A DNA stretch of 64,000 nucleotides from Glossina fuscipes (Eukaryota; Arthropoda; Insecta; Diptera; Glossinidae), in assembly GCF_014805625.2 (NCBI RefSeq), contig NW_023998415.1, positions 13,509,079-13,573,078 of the forward strand, in the 5' to 3' direction. Positions 28,923-41,161 of the stretch are shown here, one piece after another. A program made the translations under genes and the position numbers. The notes below the pieces were generated by a model, which worked only from the letters and a program-made list of their open reading frames with translations, was not told the origin of the DNA and did no database searches. How positions within the stretch are numbered: position 1 is the first letter of the stretch; each line of letters begins with the position of its first letter.

Positions 28923-29686
28923 CGATTTCTACCCTCACACACAGGCGCACACACAAACACAAAAGCGGAGAGAGGGTATGTCTTAAATTGTATGCTTTCA
29001 GTTGAGTGATGAATGTGGTTTTGCATGCTTGCATAATTGATGCACAAGTTTGCGGTTTTGTTAAAGGATTTCAATCTTTTTTTTTTTTTTTTTTTTTTTC
29101 TGTTTTATTTTTGGGTTTTAATTATCGAAAACGCACAGATTTTAGAGATTCCCAACAACATAGAAGGCATACCGAAACGGAACTTCTATTCGACTTATAG
29201 CCAGCCATTCCTTATTTAGTTATTTAGAAAAACATTTTGCGTGCTTGACAATGCTACTCAGTGGTTGACACGACATCTTTAGAAATAATCAAAAATTCTG
29301 GATTGATTATCTTCGCTATTTATACGAGACCAATAAGTAGTAATGCTTATATATTGATTTTAACTATAAAGCATCGACAGGATGTTGAAAGCTTAACGCC
29401 ACTGTCGCACACGAACTCACAATGTTAATATGTTAACTCATGAAGAGTATAAAAAAAACCAAACGCAGATTATAGATAAAATCCGCACAAATTGGTATAA
29501 AGCACCAGTGAATAGATTATAACAACAGTTTGTTGCAAATTTAATGAAAACCACAACTTTTCAATCAGCACTTCGGTTTTGGGCACAAGCAGAAGCTACT
29601 CTCTGCTCAAGTACAAGTATTCATTCACACGTACATTTATCCATGTTTTAAACACTTTTCAGGAATATACTTTAAACAAAATTTTA

Positions 29687-29729
<43 letters not shown>

Positions 29730-30456
29730 GAACGCATAGTTGATTGTCCATGTAAAGAAGCAAAAATCACGATCACATAGATTGGGTTTGACCATAGCCT
29801 TGTAATCTTCCTTATCACTTTCTTTAGATTAGCTTTAAAAATCAGCTAAATTGATTCATTCATTATACCTAATGTTATTTGCTTAGCAATCTTCACATTG
29901 TATTACAATATACGCGTTTTCAATTTATATTTACAGCCACGTGCACACCACACACACATGAAGCCGCATAACACAAACGCACGTTTACCCAATTTTTTCA
30001 ACTATATAATTGCGTTAAAGATTTTTTTACTAAAATTCAAAGACATTTTTTCTATATTCTAAGTGAAGTTTATTGAACCCAATCTATGAATCTTATGGTA
30101 TTTTTATCGATGATCTTTTACCATTCTTCTGTCCATCACTGTAATGTTTCTAAGATATCTGGATGAAAAACAGGATCAATTTCAAGAGGATTTCGACAAG
30201 CCTCTTTTAAAGTCAGCTTTATATGATTAGGAGATTTTTTGCACAAAGCAAAACAAGACTCGTAAAGATATTTTCGAAAAATTGTGACGCAAGCAGCCAT
30301 TCTTACAGATCATCTAAAAGTTCGATTTAAATGTGATCCCATGATGTAGTTGGCTTTCCATGCCAACGTTGATCTACCTTGATCAGAATGAATTTTGATT
30401 ATATCACACTCTATACTTTTTGATGCTATTTTTGTAAATGAAAGATTGTTAGTTAA

Positions 30457-31248
30457 CACTTAGCCGACCGCGCGCCCTAAAGAGACCTGGACAGTTTCCA
30501 CTGCGCATTTTTTTTTTGTGGTATCACAGGCTGAAATTCGCTACCTTCGAATATTGTTTATGTAATCAATTTTATCCTGCAGTAACGATTTACATAATTC
30601 TTACACAAAATTTGAAATTAAAAATTTATTATACTTATTTTTTAATTGTTATTCAGAGGTGCAGGTAATAGAATCAGAAAAAAATAATAAGTGGTAAATA
30701 AAGTAATTCAAATAAGAAAGAAAAGAGCACAAGGTAATCAGTATTGTTTCGCGCGTATGATATCTCTCGGAACATGTAAGCTTATGCAATGGCACATTAC
30801 AAGATTCGCAAACATACCGTGTATGGCGAGATATTTTATTTACGAAGCCTACTCTGCATTTCCATTGAGGATATTGTCTTGCTTCCGTTTGTGACAATAG
30901 GTACCAGTTTGTGTATTTCATGTCTTGGGATCAACGTCCGGGTGGGTCCTGTTTCGGTATTCTTCCTATTAATTGTACTATATTCGATTGTCTTGCATTA
31001 TATTGGAACAATATTTTGAATTTCCTCCTCCTCCCATTGTATCAATGCTATTGTCACATTGAGCAGTAATATGCTTGCAAAAATGTATATACATAGAATA
31101 TTTTTCGAAGGGAGAATCAGTAGAAAAAGAATTTCGAGTTGAACAGTCGAAAGTATTACCAAAAATAAATTGGGGATAGTTCTACAAAAAAAAAAAAAAA
31201 AAGCCTTTTTAGTTAAAGGGTAGATTTACTCGATCGGTCGGCTAAGTG
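30457..31248 (-). mobile_element. Internally deleted piggyBac-like element
   Basis: The 792-bp element has perfect 14-bp terminal inverted repeats (CACTTAGCCGACCG at 30457-30470 and its complement at 31235-31248) flanked on both sides by TTAA (30453-30456 and 31249-31252), the insertion target of the piggyBac superfamily. On the minus strand, 200-400 bp inside the left end, a remnant of the transposase C-terminal cysteine-rich domain is readable. The N-terminal and catalytic parts are gone, so it is non-autonomous. A poly-A run lies near the right end. Confidence 0.85.
30754..30870 (-). pseudogene. piggyBac transposase C-terminal Cys-rich domain remnant
   Basis: The minus strand encodes PQWKCRVGFVNKISRHTRYV followed by CESCNVPLHKLTCSERYHT, within an open frame at 30649-30921. 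Family members usually have C-R-V-C, then T-R-Y-x-C-x-x-C-x-V-P-L-C, then C and Y-H-T. Two expected cysteines are replaced (Gly after CRV, His after VPL), so the zinc-binding domain is probably inactive. Its distance from the left inverted repeat is what a piggyBac C-terminus should have. Confidence 0.75.
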
Positions 31249-32144
31249 TTAACGAGAAAGGTTATCTACTTCTTGCCCAAATATCAGAAGAACAAAGCAG
31301 CGTTTTGAGTCCTTGAGTTTAGGAGAAGCAGTTTACTTTCTGTTAATACTGCCTTCCGGAGCCATGATCCGCACAAATATATATGAGCGAAACTTTTTTG
31401 AATATATTTTTACGAAACCATAAGTACTAGAAAGAAATAAGACAAAATTGATGAACGTATGTGTCGAATATCAACTTTCCATTTTAGTTAGTTTTTACGG
31501 CTGACGGCTACTCCCAGAAGAAACGAGTCAAATCGACTCATTTTGTTAGAGAGAGAGAGAGAGAGAGAGAGAGATATGGCTTCAACATCTGGAAAACTAG
31601 AACAAGTATAAAAAAAATTAAATATAGATATTTAAAGTTATTTTCATACAAATAAAAGTTTTCGAAAATCTCTGAGACACTACACACAAGCATTTTCTAA
31701 AGCTGAAATGAGCGAAACCGATATTTTTGTTGGTTCCAAAGATAAAAGAGTTTCCTCTTACGTGAAAACATTTTTCATCATTAAAATTTATACGCCTTTA
31801 ACATTGTTTTATACCCATTAGCGCAGTGTGAGGGTACGATCATTTTTTCAAAACACTTGCTGACAGTTCAGCCGTCACATTCGGAATCGTTTTAAGCATT
31901 TGCGTGTGTGCTTCCGTTCATTTATGTAATGTATGTAGTCAATATTTTCTTAGTCGCAAATATAAAGAGATCACTTTCAAATTTGCCAAACACGTTGCAA
32001 GTTCTTGAACGCAAGTCGCTCTTGAGTGGTGTAGGTCAAATCACTACCTCTAAGAAGAGTAAGATCATCCCTCTTTTCAAAGGCAAATACTGTCTTACGA
32101 GTTTCGGTCATTACCTACTCGGTTACTCTTACTTTTACTATACG

Positions 32145-32303
32145 GACCCCGTAACCTTTCCAGGCTTTTCTTTCTTTTTTGATGGTTTTTGGATGGTTGC
32201 GACAGGTTTCTATCCACTCGGTTGATTGCCGATTTGAGTCAGGAGTGTAGCGACAATTCCAAGCTTCAAATGAATCGTAATGAGTCACAAAGCTGTGCGA
32301 CAT
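32145..32303 (-). pseudogene. mariner-family transposase fossil
   Basis: The minus strand reads SFVTHYDSFEAWNCRYTPDS then NRQSTEWIETCRNHPKT, which resembles the mariner transposase block around the second catalytic aspartate (FVT-DE-W-HHYTPE-N-QS-EW). After a frameshift the DNA continues as a recognisable AGKV-SV block. The catalytic DE pair is disrupted. No inverted repeats were found nearby, so this is an internal fragment only. Confidence 0.6.
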
Positions 32304-34619
32304 GATTCAGATCCGCTTCCATTCCTTACAAATATGTAAATGAATTAATGACACAGAAGTCATAACGATTTGTTACTTGTGTATTTCAATATACGTTGTT
32401 GTATTAATGAGTCCGTAAAAAAGTGTTAATTCCAATATTTCTTTAGTGGTAAATTGAAGTTCTTTGGAAAACGGTACTACAGGCGCGTTTCCCAGCATAC
32501 ATAAAATACATTTATCACAAATTTTTATTACATCTCATCTTTATGCTTTACACCATATTCTGCCTAAGTTAGTTTTGCGTGCAAATTTCTTCGTCTTTCT
32601 TCGATTACTCAAAATTTCTCCACATATATCGAAGAGTGCTGTAGTGCTACCTTCCCTTACTGGACCCATCGATATGGAACTCGCTTATAAATCGGAAAAC
32701 TATAAAATATTTCGCAGCATAGTTTCACCAATTTTAGCATCACCTTCTCAAGTATTCTTGTTCAAGTATTTTCTATTTAAGGACATCCAAATCAAAGGGT
32801 GTTCCATCCTTCATCTCATCTTTCCATGTTCACAACTTTCGATAAACGTATTACAACTAGCAGCTCATTCTAGATGATTATTATGCTAGTTTCTGCAAAT
32901 TTTTCAATCGATTTCTTCTATATGTTGTGGCATATTTTCGCTTTCTCTCGTAATCAAATTCAACAACTTCTTACATAGTGCCACCTTCCAAGTAAGGTGA
33001 TTCGGCTCTTTATACATAAGCGTATGTTTACAAAGGCTTTGTCAGTGTTTCAGAGACGAAAACAGATACGATAAACAAGGTAATTAAATTATTTCGTAGT
33101 TCATGTAGGTTCATGTATAAAAAACAACAAGGGCGAAATAGAAAAAATAGAACAATACTATTTGTATAGCAGCCGTAATTGTAGATGGCCATGACATCGT
33201 TGTAAACTTCTTTCACGCAAGACAAATCCAAACGGATGTTTTAGATTTATAGGGGAAATGGAGTCTACAAGAAACTGTTTTCTCTCATGAGAGAAAAAGT
33301 GAACAAAATTTTTGGCAGACGCATGTGACAAAATCCAGGCGAGTTTGTTTGACGAAAAAAGATTGTTTTGATTTATTCTGCAAAAACTTGGTAGGTTATT
33401 TTCATTAAAATTTATTGAGGCCTTTGTCGAGCAACGAGTTTTAAAATCTTCCGTGTAAGCTGATAAGAAGAATGAAATTGAAAAAAAATAAAATTTCCCC
33501 ATTCTTGCGTTTCAACAATGTTCCGCAAGTTCTCTCATCTCATCAGATTTAATTGATATGACTACATAGTGTTCAGTCTATCTCTTATATACGAAATTCA
33601 ATTTAAAACATTATAAAATATTATCTTTCTTAGGAATTAGTTTACTCCCATTAGAACACTTTTTCGGATCACATAAACTAGAGATGGTAAAGATATTTCT
33701 CGATCTAGGTACATTATTCGACAATAAATTTTGCTTTAACTTACCCATAGAACTTTCCACAAATAAAGCTAGATCTCTTACTTGGTTAATTTTGAATACT
33801 TCTTTGATGAAAATGAGTTCATAATAATAATTTAACATCAAAAATTTAACCGTAACGAACTTAGGCCAACTAGGTCTATATGTCAAAGAGAATTAATTTT
33901 TAAAATCTTACGATGAAAATTGGTCCTTTGTAAATTAACCCGAGGGAATTTGAAGCACATGGGTATATTTTTTCGACTGCACCATATATAGAGGGATTCT
34001 TATGAAAGCAAATCTTTCTTTGGCGACAAAGTCTCGTTTGTAGTTTGTGATAACGACAACAACTTGAACATAATAATAAAATTTTTAACAAGTAAATGAA
34101 GTTTGCTAAATTTAAATCTCATCGACTTTGGAGTATTCTCCAATATGGGGGCTTTCACGAAAATGAAGTGTTTACCGAAATACCTAAGTGGTTGCACAAT
34201 AAAATCCCAAGAAAGCCCAGAAAACCCAAGAATTTTATATTTTTATGCGGCGTGCGCTGCATGTTGAATAAAAGTATTCAATAGAAATAAAAATGAATTA
34301 AAAATGATATACATATATGCCACTTTCATATATTATTAATATAGTTGGGGCAGTTGGCATGCGCGGCGATAATATATGAAATTTATTTAAATGTAAGTAA
34401 AACATAATGTGGCAAATATTATGTTTTCTGCAACATATTAAGTTTTTAAGGCATACAGTAGAGAAAAGAATAATAATAATAATAAATTCGACAAAGCATG
34501 TTTTCAGTCAAAGGAATATAAGCATCTTACGCTCGCATATACATGTATACTTGAAATAGATGGCTTGTGTTTTTTTTTTTTTTTTTTTTTTAAGAAGATT
34601 GTAAAATGCTTATCACAGA
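32304..34619. other. Stretch without supported genes
   Basis: Several open frames of 60-137 codons overlap here on both strands (for example 32464-32877 plus and 33158-33502 minus). Their composition follows the base bias and no domain is visible. Confidence 0.5.
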
Positions 34620-36450
34620 AGAAGACTGCAGATTGCATCGCTCCAGATCATAAGTAGAGTTCCGTAACCAAGAGCAGGCATATGGCGCTCCATACGAGCG
34701 TTTCTACTAAAGCGTTAATATACGCAAGCATACGTTTATTCAATACATTCTGCTATTACCTAAACGCAAGTATACATATACAAACACAAGAACGAAGACC
34801 GTGACGGGGTAACTGTTGGACACATGGGTATTAAAACCGCAATCTAGAAATTTGTCCACACTATTATTAGTCCGGCATGTTCTGAAACGTTGCAAAGTAT
34901 GTCGGAAACTACACCACTTGTCAAAAATATGTAGTAAGTCAACTAAAACTCGCAAATGATATGTAAACCGAAATGCCCGGAGAACCGTGAAACGTGATTT
35001 TATTGCCCCTCTTCAACGTACTCGGTCAGAAAATAAGATTGTGTCAGTCTTCGTCAATCGTTTACGAAATGGGTCACAGACGTCGCTATGAGCGAGCAAC
35101 CGCTCAAGGATCGGTTCATTCAAACGCGTATACCAGCAAACCTTTTCGCCATTACAGTCGAAGCTTTGCAGTGCAACGACAATATACCACACCGTAAATC
35201 TCGTAAGAAACTCGGTCGAACTAATAAACCGGTTAAGAAAATTATTGAGTAGTTTTGCCGATACCTTATATGATAAGAGCACGTCGGAGAAGCTGATGTA
35301 GATAAAATAATCGCAAAAGAGCAGATTTTCAAGTACGAAGGAGAACGAAAGTACTATAATATTTGTCAGCGTCTTTGGAGTTCGTAGTTTGGAGAACTGG
35401 TATTAGTTAACTGGTATTAGTAAAAAAACGGTATTATTAAAAATGCCGCTAAGCTAGCGTCACGTTTAACTGTACCGTTTAAAGCCGCTCGTGTTGTTTC
35501 TCCATTAATTGCTCGGTTTCAATGCCATGAAATGAGCCACATATCCCGTATTGCTAATTTAAGTTATAACCGAGGTACAACACTCACCCATCAGACGTTT
35601 CTATTGCGGACAATTCTATGCATTTTGAATATTTATCAGGGATTCGATTGCCGTAATGTGCAAATTTTTCCTTTGCCAGGCGGGGACGAATGTCGAACCA
35701 AGATTATAGGGGTAACCATCATCTTCAGTGGATCATGAAAGCTGGCGACCGATTTCGACGAACTCTTGCATGTGGTCATGAAGTGGTTAGATCGATCAAA
35801 CGATTTGATATTGCACAAAAAGGCTGAATCGATTTTAACTGGACCATATGGACCGTATCCGAAGCGTGACCACAACTTGAAGAAGGCGGTGTATTATTAC
35901 AGACTTGAGAACCCCGAAATTTTCAATCTCCATGTCCAGATAAAAACATCTCCGTCAGTAACCGCCGAATCCAGCATCTTTATGAATACAAAGGCCAACA
36001 CTACCACTTCGTGTTAACTCGATATGATCGCTGAAGCATCATCCCCTTGACAGGAAACAACCGATCGCCCGACCTCGAAAGGAAAACTAATTCTTACTGA
36101 TCTTACTTCAAACTGTTCGTAACATAACCCGAACGATTGGATCATACAGAAATTATCCATGAGAAGAAGCAAATGAGAACTGTAAATATCTCACTGTGAG
36201 TATGAAAAGCGCAAACGAGCGCCACGGTAAGGTCAGTATCACGCCCAACAGTTAACTACCCACCAAAGAAAAGAGGTGAAACAGACAGCACAAAAGAGGG
36301 AACTAGAGGAAGTGAGAGTAACTCCGTTCGAACCAACCTTCCGGTTTGAGAGTAACGATCCATTGCCGGGCTTCCGCTTTACTTTGACAGAGTCGACCGC
36401 CGAAATAAAAAGACATATCAATTTTATTCCATTCCAGAACATTCGAAGGT
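34620..36450 (+). mobile_element. Decayed transposable element, probably a LINE
   Basis: This stretch has higher GC and fewer simple repeats than its flanks, with several short open frames on both strands broken by stops. Around 35680-35860 the plus strand reads GVTIIFSGS-stop-KLATDFDELL then VVMKWLDRSNDLILHKKAES, a pattern like the end of the LINE reverse transcriptase domain (V--WL-----L-L---K-E--L-TG). A downstream block, PGFRFTLTESTAEIKRHINF at about 36370-36425, also looks formerly coding but is unassigned. Boundaries and family are uncertain. Confidence 0.35.
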
Positions 36451-38899
36451 AAATTCACAATTAACTAAAATTGAAGTAAACGAAGAGTGAGAAATGGAAT
36501 ATTGTATTTATAAATAACGATAAAATGAATTGATATTAAACAATTAAAGATGATAAAATGGATAGGTAAGTGCCGGAGATATACAAGCTAAGATGATATC
36601 AAATGAAATAAAAAGAGATTGGCTTATAACGTTTATAAAAGATTTGGTTCCTTTACATTTTTTTTTTATATCGGCGTAATGACTCCTAACTGGAGAGTTA
36701 AGTAGCAGTAAGACTTAAAAACAAAGAAAGGCTACCTATAGAATTGAATAATAAAAACCATTAAATATACAAAAAAAAAAAAAAAAAAAAAAAAAAACTA
36801 TAATTGAAAACTGAATCGTCATATACATATAAGTTAAACAGTTCAATGGATAGTCTTGATCTAAACAAAAATCGTAACAGCCAGAGGACTGCACTGAAGG
36901 TTATTAACTTCCAGATTATAACTAACAAAAAAAAATGTTTCTTAAGCCAATACTTTGAAAAACGAAGGAGTTGTGTTGACGTGATAAATATATACAAAAT
37001 TCTCATCAAAATGAACGCAGATTTACAGTTGTGTGTTCTTAAAAATGCGGTAAATACATTTCAACAGAGTTGTAATCTGTAAACAAACGAATGCAAAATG
37101 AAATCTGATGCCATAGTATTTTCTTTTATTTTTTTTTTTTTTCTTTTCTTAATGAAGTTACCCATATAAGTATATAAAAGAGAAGAAAATATAAGCTACA
37201 AACTTTTCAGAAAATCACTTGTATCGTTAATAAGTGTACTATAGCATTTCACTTGCCAGCCGATAACTTAGTTATGTGCTTGTACGTAGCCGATCTTAAA
37301 GATATTTATAGTTTTTCCGATGGTTCATTTTGTCATAGTTAATTGTATAGAAAATGAGCCAAAGCAGCAGCAAAGGTTATTTAAAATAAAAGGCGACTGT
37401 TTACGCAGTCACCTTTTAGCCATACATGCCGTTTTATTCTTTTCTTTTTTGTTATTCTTATTCTTCATATTATTAGTTCATTGGTCAAAAATCATTTGCA
37501 CTTAATCTAGAATTAGACAGTAACAGAAGATGTTGTTTGATTCATGTCAGCATGTTTACCAATACATCATTTAGCTATTGACGGCACCGACTATCCTATG
37601 CTGACTTCCACTTCACACACTTTTATATACTGTAACAGACGCGCACAGACAGCAAATAATTTAGTTTTGGTATAAATGCAGCATTTTAAGTGAAAAATTA
37701 AAAGATAATACACACATAAGCCACGTCTTATTCATTTTTCATTCATTCACGCGGCGCTCGGGTTCAAGCGTCGGAACCTCATTCTAAATAATCAAAAATC
37801 CAAAATACTCCACACAACTTTCTCTGCTTGGATGGCACTAGCTATCAGAGGATTTGTGGATATATGTGGATTATAAAGAATTAATAAATTCGCTGGTTAT
37901 TTACTATATATGCGTATAATCATTTAAGAATTTTTCTTATTCTACAGTACTTGTGGTATAGGGTTTATTAAGTTAGTCCAGACGTATATAACACGCAGAA
38001 AGGTTTAAGATAGATCCACCTTTTATCATATCGATCGACTCAAATGTCAATCCATGTATTTTTGTGGCGAACGCTACTAAAAATGGTTCGGTTTTTCGAC
38101 CACTCTTCGTATAGCGCCTTATTGAACATATATAGGCACAATCACGAAACACAAACTGTTATATGGAAAGCAAGTCGAATTTTCCAAAATGCTTACTTTC
38201 ATGAAAACAATGTGTATTTTTTGATGTATTGTTGCCTAAACGAGCAAATAACTGTAACAGCCGAAGTGGTATAGGGCATTCAATAGTCGGTCTCTGTCCG
38301 ACTATAATATTCTTATAATATTCTATTCATGAAGAAATCGTTATTTCATGGCGGTAAGAGCAATATGTTAAGTATGTTAAGACGCTTGTAACGGTTCAAA
38401 TTAAAGTTGCCACCTTAGATTGACGTGAATTCATTTTAGAGATAAATTTAGAGGAAATAATTATTTGATAATTAAAGATAAGGAGTAAGAAAATGTTATA
38501 ATTAGTTAAAAAGAAAAATTTGCTTTGCAACTTTTGTAGCGAGAATAAACCAGAAACGAGTTAATAAAAAGCCACATGGCTTTTCCACCGTTAATTTATC
38601 AAATCTACTTAAATGCAAAATATAGAATTCAAAATATTCTCAAATTTTCACTTTTTTTTTTTTTCTTTTCACCGATCCTCAAATTTGCAAAACAAACATT
38701 TGCACTTCGTGGGAGTTAAACATTTTTGAAATGAATATAACTTTCATTTTACTATTAGGTATTACGATATAATTTCTTCGTTTTCCTCTTTATAAATCTT
38801 ACTTAAATATCACTCATATAAGAAAGTTTTATTTTGTCACGCGGTATAAACAACTTTGTTTCTTTTATTGTTTTTTTAAACTAATTCTCCTTTTACGCA

Positions 38900-38990
38900 T
38901 TAACCCTTTGCTCTCGAGGGCTCCGAAGCGGAGCCATTTAAAATTGGTCTTAAAACTTGAGGGCTCCGCTACGGAGGCATTGTAAATAAT
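38900..38990 (+). repeat. TTAA-bordered hairpin cluster, possible solo piggyBac-like end
   Basis: TTAACCCTTTGCTCTCGAGG is followed by two similar hairpins, GGCTCCGAAGCGGAGCC and GGGCTCCGCTACGGAGGC, about 25 bases apart. TTAACCC starts resemble some piggyBac-like termini. No matching inverted end was found, so the identity is open. Confidence 0.3.
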
Positions 38991-41002
38991 ATGCAGTTCT
39001 TAACATAACAACAAAAAAAAATCATAAAAACTAATATTCGGATGTTTCGCTGTTGGTGAAAAATGACGAACGCGGCTCGCGGATTGTAATACGAATGAAA
39101 AAGGCTTCATTATAAAAATTACAAATCTTCAAGTTTCACGCCAAACTAAGTAATACTTTTCCTACCCAATTTATTAATTATTCATTTTTAATCAAATTTT
39201 TCCAATCATATTCACAACCTCTTATTCCGGGCGAAATGCATTGTGATTGTAAAATTGATCAAAGTTCTCATTGGCATAATTAATGTGGTACCGCGCAAAA
39301 GAACTTTGAATAAAATTTGCAAATCCAAATACACGTACATATCCAGCACACCCAAAAATGATTTCCTCCTCCTTCACGGCGGTTTTCACGTGACTGAAAA
39401 AAGATAAGTAAGGAGTTGCATAGAAAAAAATGCAATTCAAAAGAAGTGTTAGGTTTACTTGTACGACGAGAATCTAGCCAGTGTTTTCATCCGACGGAGC
39501 GAGTTGTATAACAATTTATGTATCTCAATAAAAACTTCATAAATAATTTGTTATTTTTACCCGAACACACAGGCATTTTGATACTCTTGTTATTTTCAAG
39601 GTACTCGGCAGTCGGATACGAGCAATAAATTTATTTTCTTAAAGCGAATACAATAGCTAAAGCCCCTCTATAAACTTGGCGAAAGAAATCTTTTTTCCCC
39701 CAACCAACTATTCGAGCTAAGACAACAGAAATTCACGAACGCGAATTTCGCCGATAAAACTGAGTTTAGTTTACTTTCATTTTAAACATTCATACTTTTG
39801 TTGATTTTATTGCTTTCACAAAATGTTCATCTTCATTCGTATTTCTTTTTTTCTCGGGATAGAGTCCCGGACAACTTCATCAAAGTAGTTTGTTATATAA
39901 TGTTAATCACAATTGCTGGATAAGAAAACTTTTGAGTAAAAGCAATAGGTAATAAAGTTACTTTAAAGTGCTGAGATCGAAGCTTGTGTACCTATCACTA
40001 TTCATTTATCGTACCATATATTGTAAGTTATTATTACTCGATCAGTATTAAGAAGCTTTACATGTTTTCCGATTTTATTTAGAATAAAACGGTAAAACTG
40101 AAAAATTTGATAAGTTACAATTTCGTGAGAATGTGAGTGATATGTTTTCCTATAAAATAAATTTAGTAAAATATCAGCTCTCTATTCTCTACGATCTACG
40201 AATAATGAACGAAAACACACAAATAATTTGCGCTTAGAGAAACAGAAATGCTTTCAGTTTGCACTTTATTAGGCATGTATCCTTTGACCGATATCGCGCA
40301 TTTTCAATACCAACCTGCGTGCAAGAATTTCCAATGTTTCTGTTAAATTTAAAGTCGGCATCTGAAAAGATCACCCACGCAACGAGGCAAAGAGGACTAA
40401 ATCAATTGAAAATGTCACGCCGATTAACTTACTACTTTACGTGGTCTCTAAAGCTTCCTTTTTTGTTTTGAAAATATTATGAAAAATGAGTAGATGGTGA
40501 GTATAAGCGAAGAGAAATAATTTAGAAAAATTACATTTACCTTAGGATATCTGTCAACCCACCAGGGTTGTTTTTTTTTTTTCTTATTTAATTAAAACGA
40601 AGTCAAACATTTTTTTCCATCACCTGACCGCTTAAAAAAGTATTATACAATATATTAAATTTCTATGGATAAATGCCATATACAGAAAGATTTACAGCAG
40701 GCTCAGCTTACGAATTAGAATGATTTTCTGGATCAGCGAAAATCTGTCTGATTATCTGCCTCCACCATACAAAACATTCATATCGAAAATAGGTTTTCAG
40801 GATCGAATCATTTTAATTTGGAAATTGCCCTGCGGCTAAGATCCAGGATCCAGCATTATTAGCCAACTTTAAGTTTAATCTACGTTTCGCGTTAAACATT
40901 GTCATTTTTCTGAGAATTGAGAATTTGTCGCGTCTCTTATGAAATATTAAGCTCTTTCCGATCATTGTCTACAACTTTCAATGAGTATTATTTGATTATC
41001 AG

Positions 41003-41161
41003 GTGCACATTAGAATCTGTGGGATGAACATTGCGAACAGCAGTAAAGCTCAAAGTTATAAGCACTATGTGCGTAATGTGTTAGACGAATATCCGCATTC
41101 TGTTTCACCAGACTTGATGAGGCGTCGTATTCTTGAAAATTTAAAGAATTTATCGAATTAA
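41003..41161 (+). CDS. Candidate terminal exon, unrecognised
   Basis: After a T-rich tract ending GATTATCAG an open frame runs 52 codons to TAA: VHIRICGMNIANSSKAQSYK, then YVRNVLDEYPHSVSPDLMRR and RILENLKNLSN. The balanced, helix-rich composition is unlike the Phe/Asn/Lys-rich random frames around it. An internal ATG at 41024 would give a 45-residue micropeptide. No upstream partner exon and no family were recognised. Confidence 0.25.
   Translation: MHIRICGMNIANSSKAQSYKHYVRNVLDEYPHSVSPDLMRRRILENLKNLSN

Larger units (their letters stand above)
18430..30440. other. Gene-free stretch; higher-complexity block 18.7-21.4 kb
   Basis: From 18.7 to 21.4 kb the sequence is unusually free of simple repeats and has no open frame of 60 codons, which fits an old decayed element or non-coding DNA. 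The rest is AT-rich with poly-T clusters (22.2-22.5 kb), TA runs (23.2, 24.1 kb) and a small stem (ACCGCTATAC at 24394). No gene is supported. Confidence 0.55.

Noticed and set aside
29690..29722. Poly-A tail of a processed pseudogene
   Set aside because: No recognisable reading frame or target duplication lies upstream, so it is treated as a homopolymer tract.
32464..32877. 137-codon plus-strand frame from an ATG at 32473 or near it
   Set aside because: Leu/Ser/Ile-rich composition follows the base bias; no domain, no transcript signals, and overlapping frames occur on both strands nearby.
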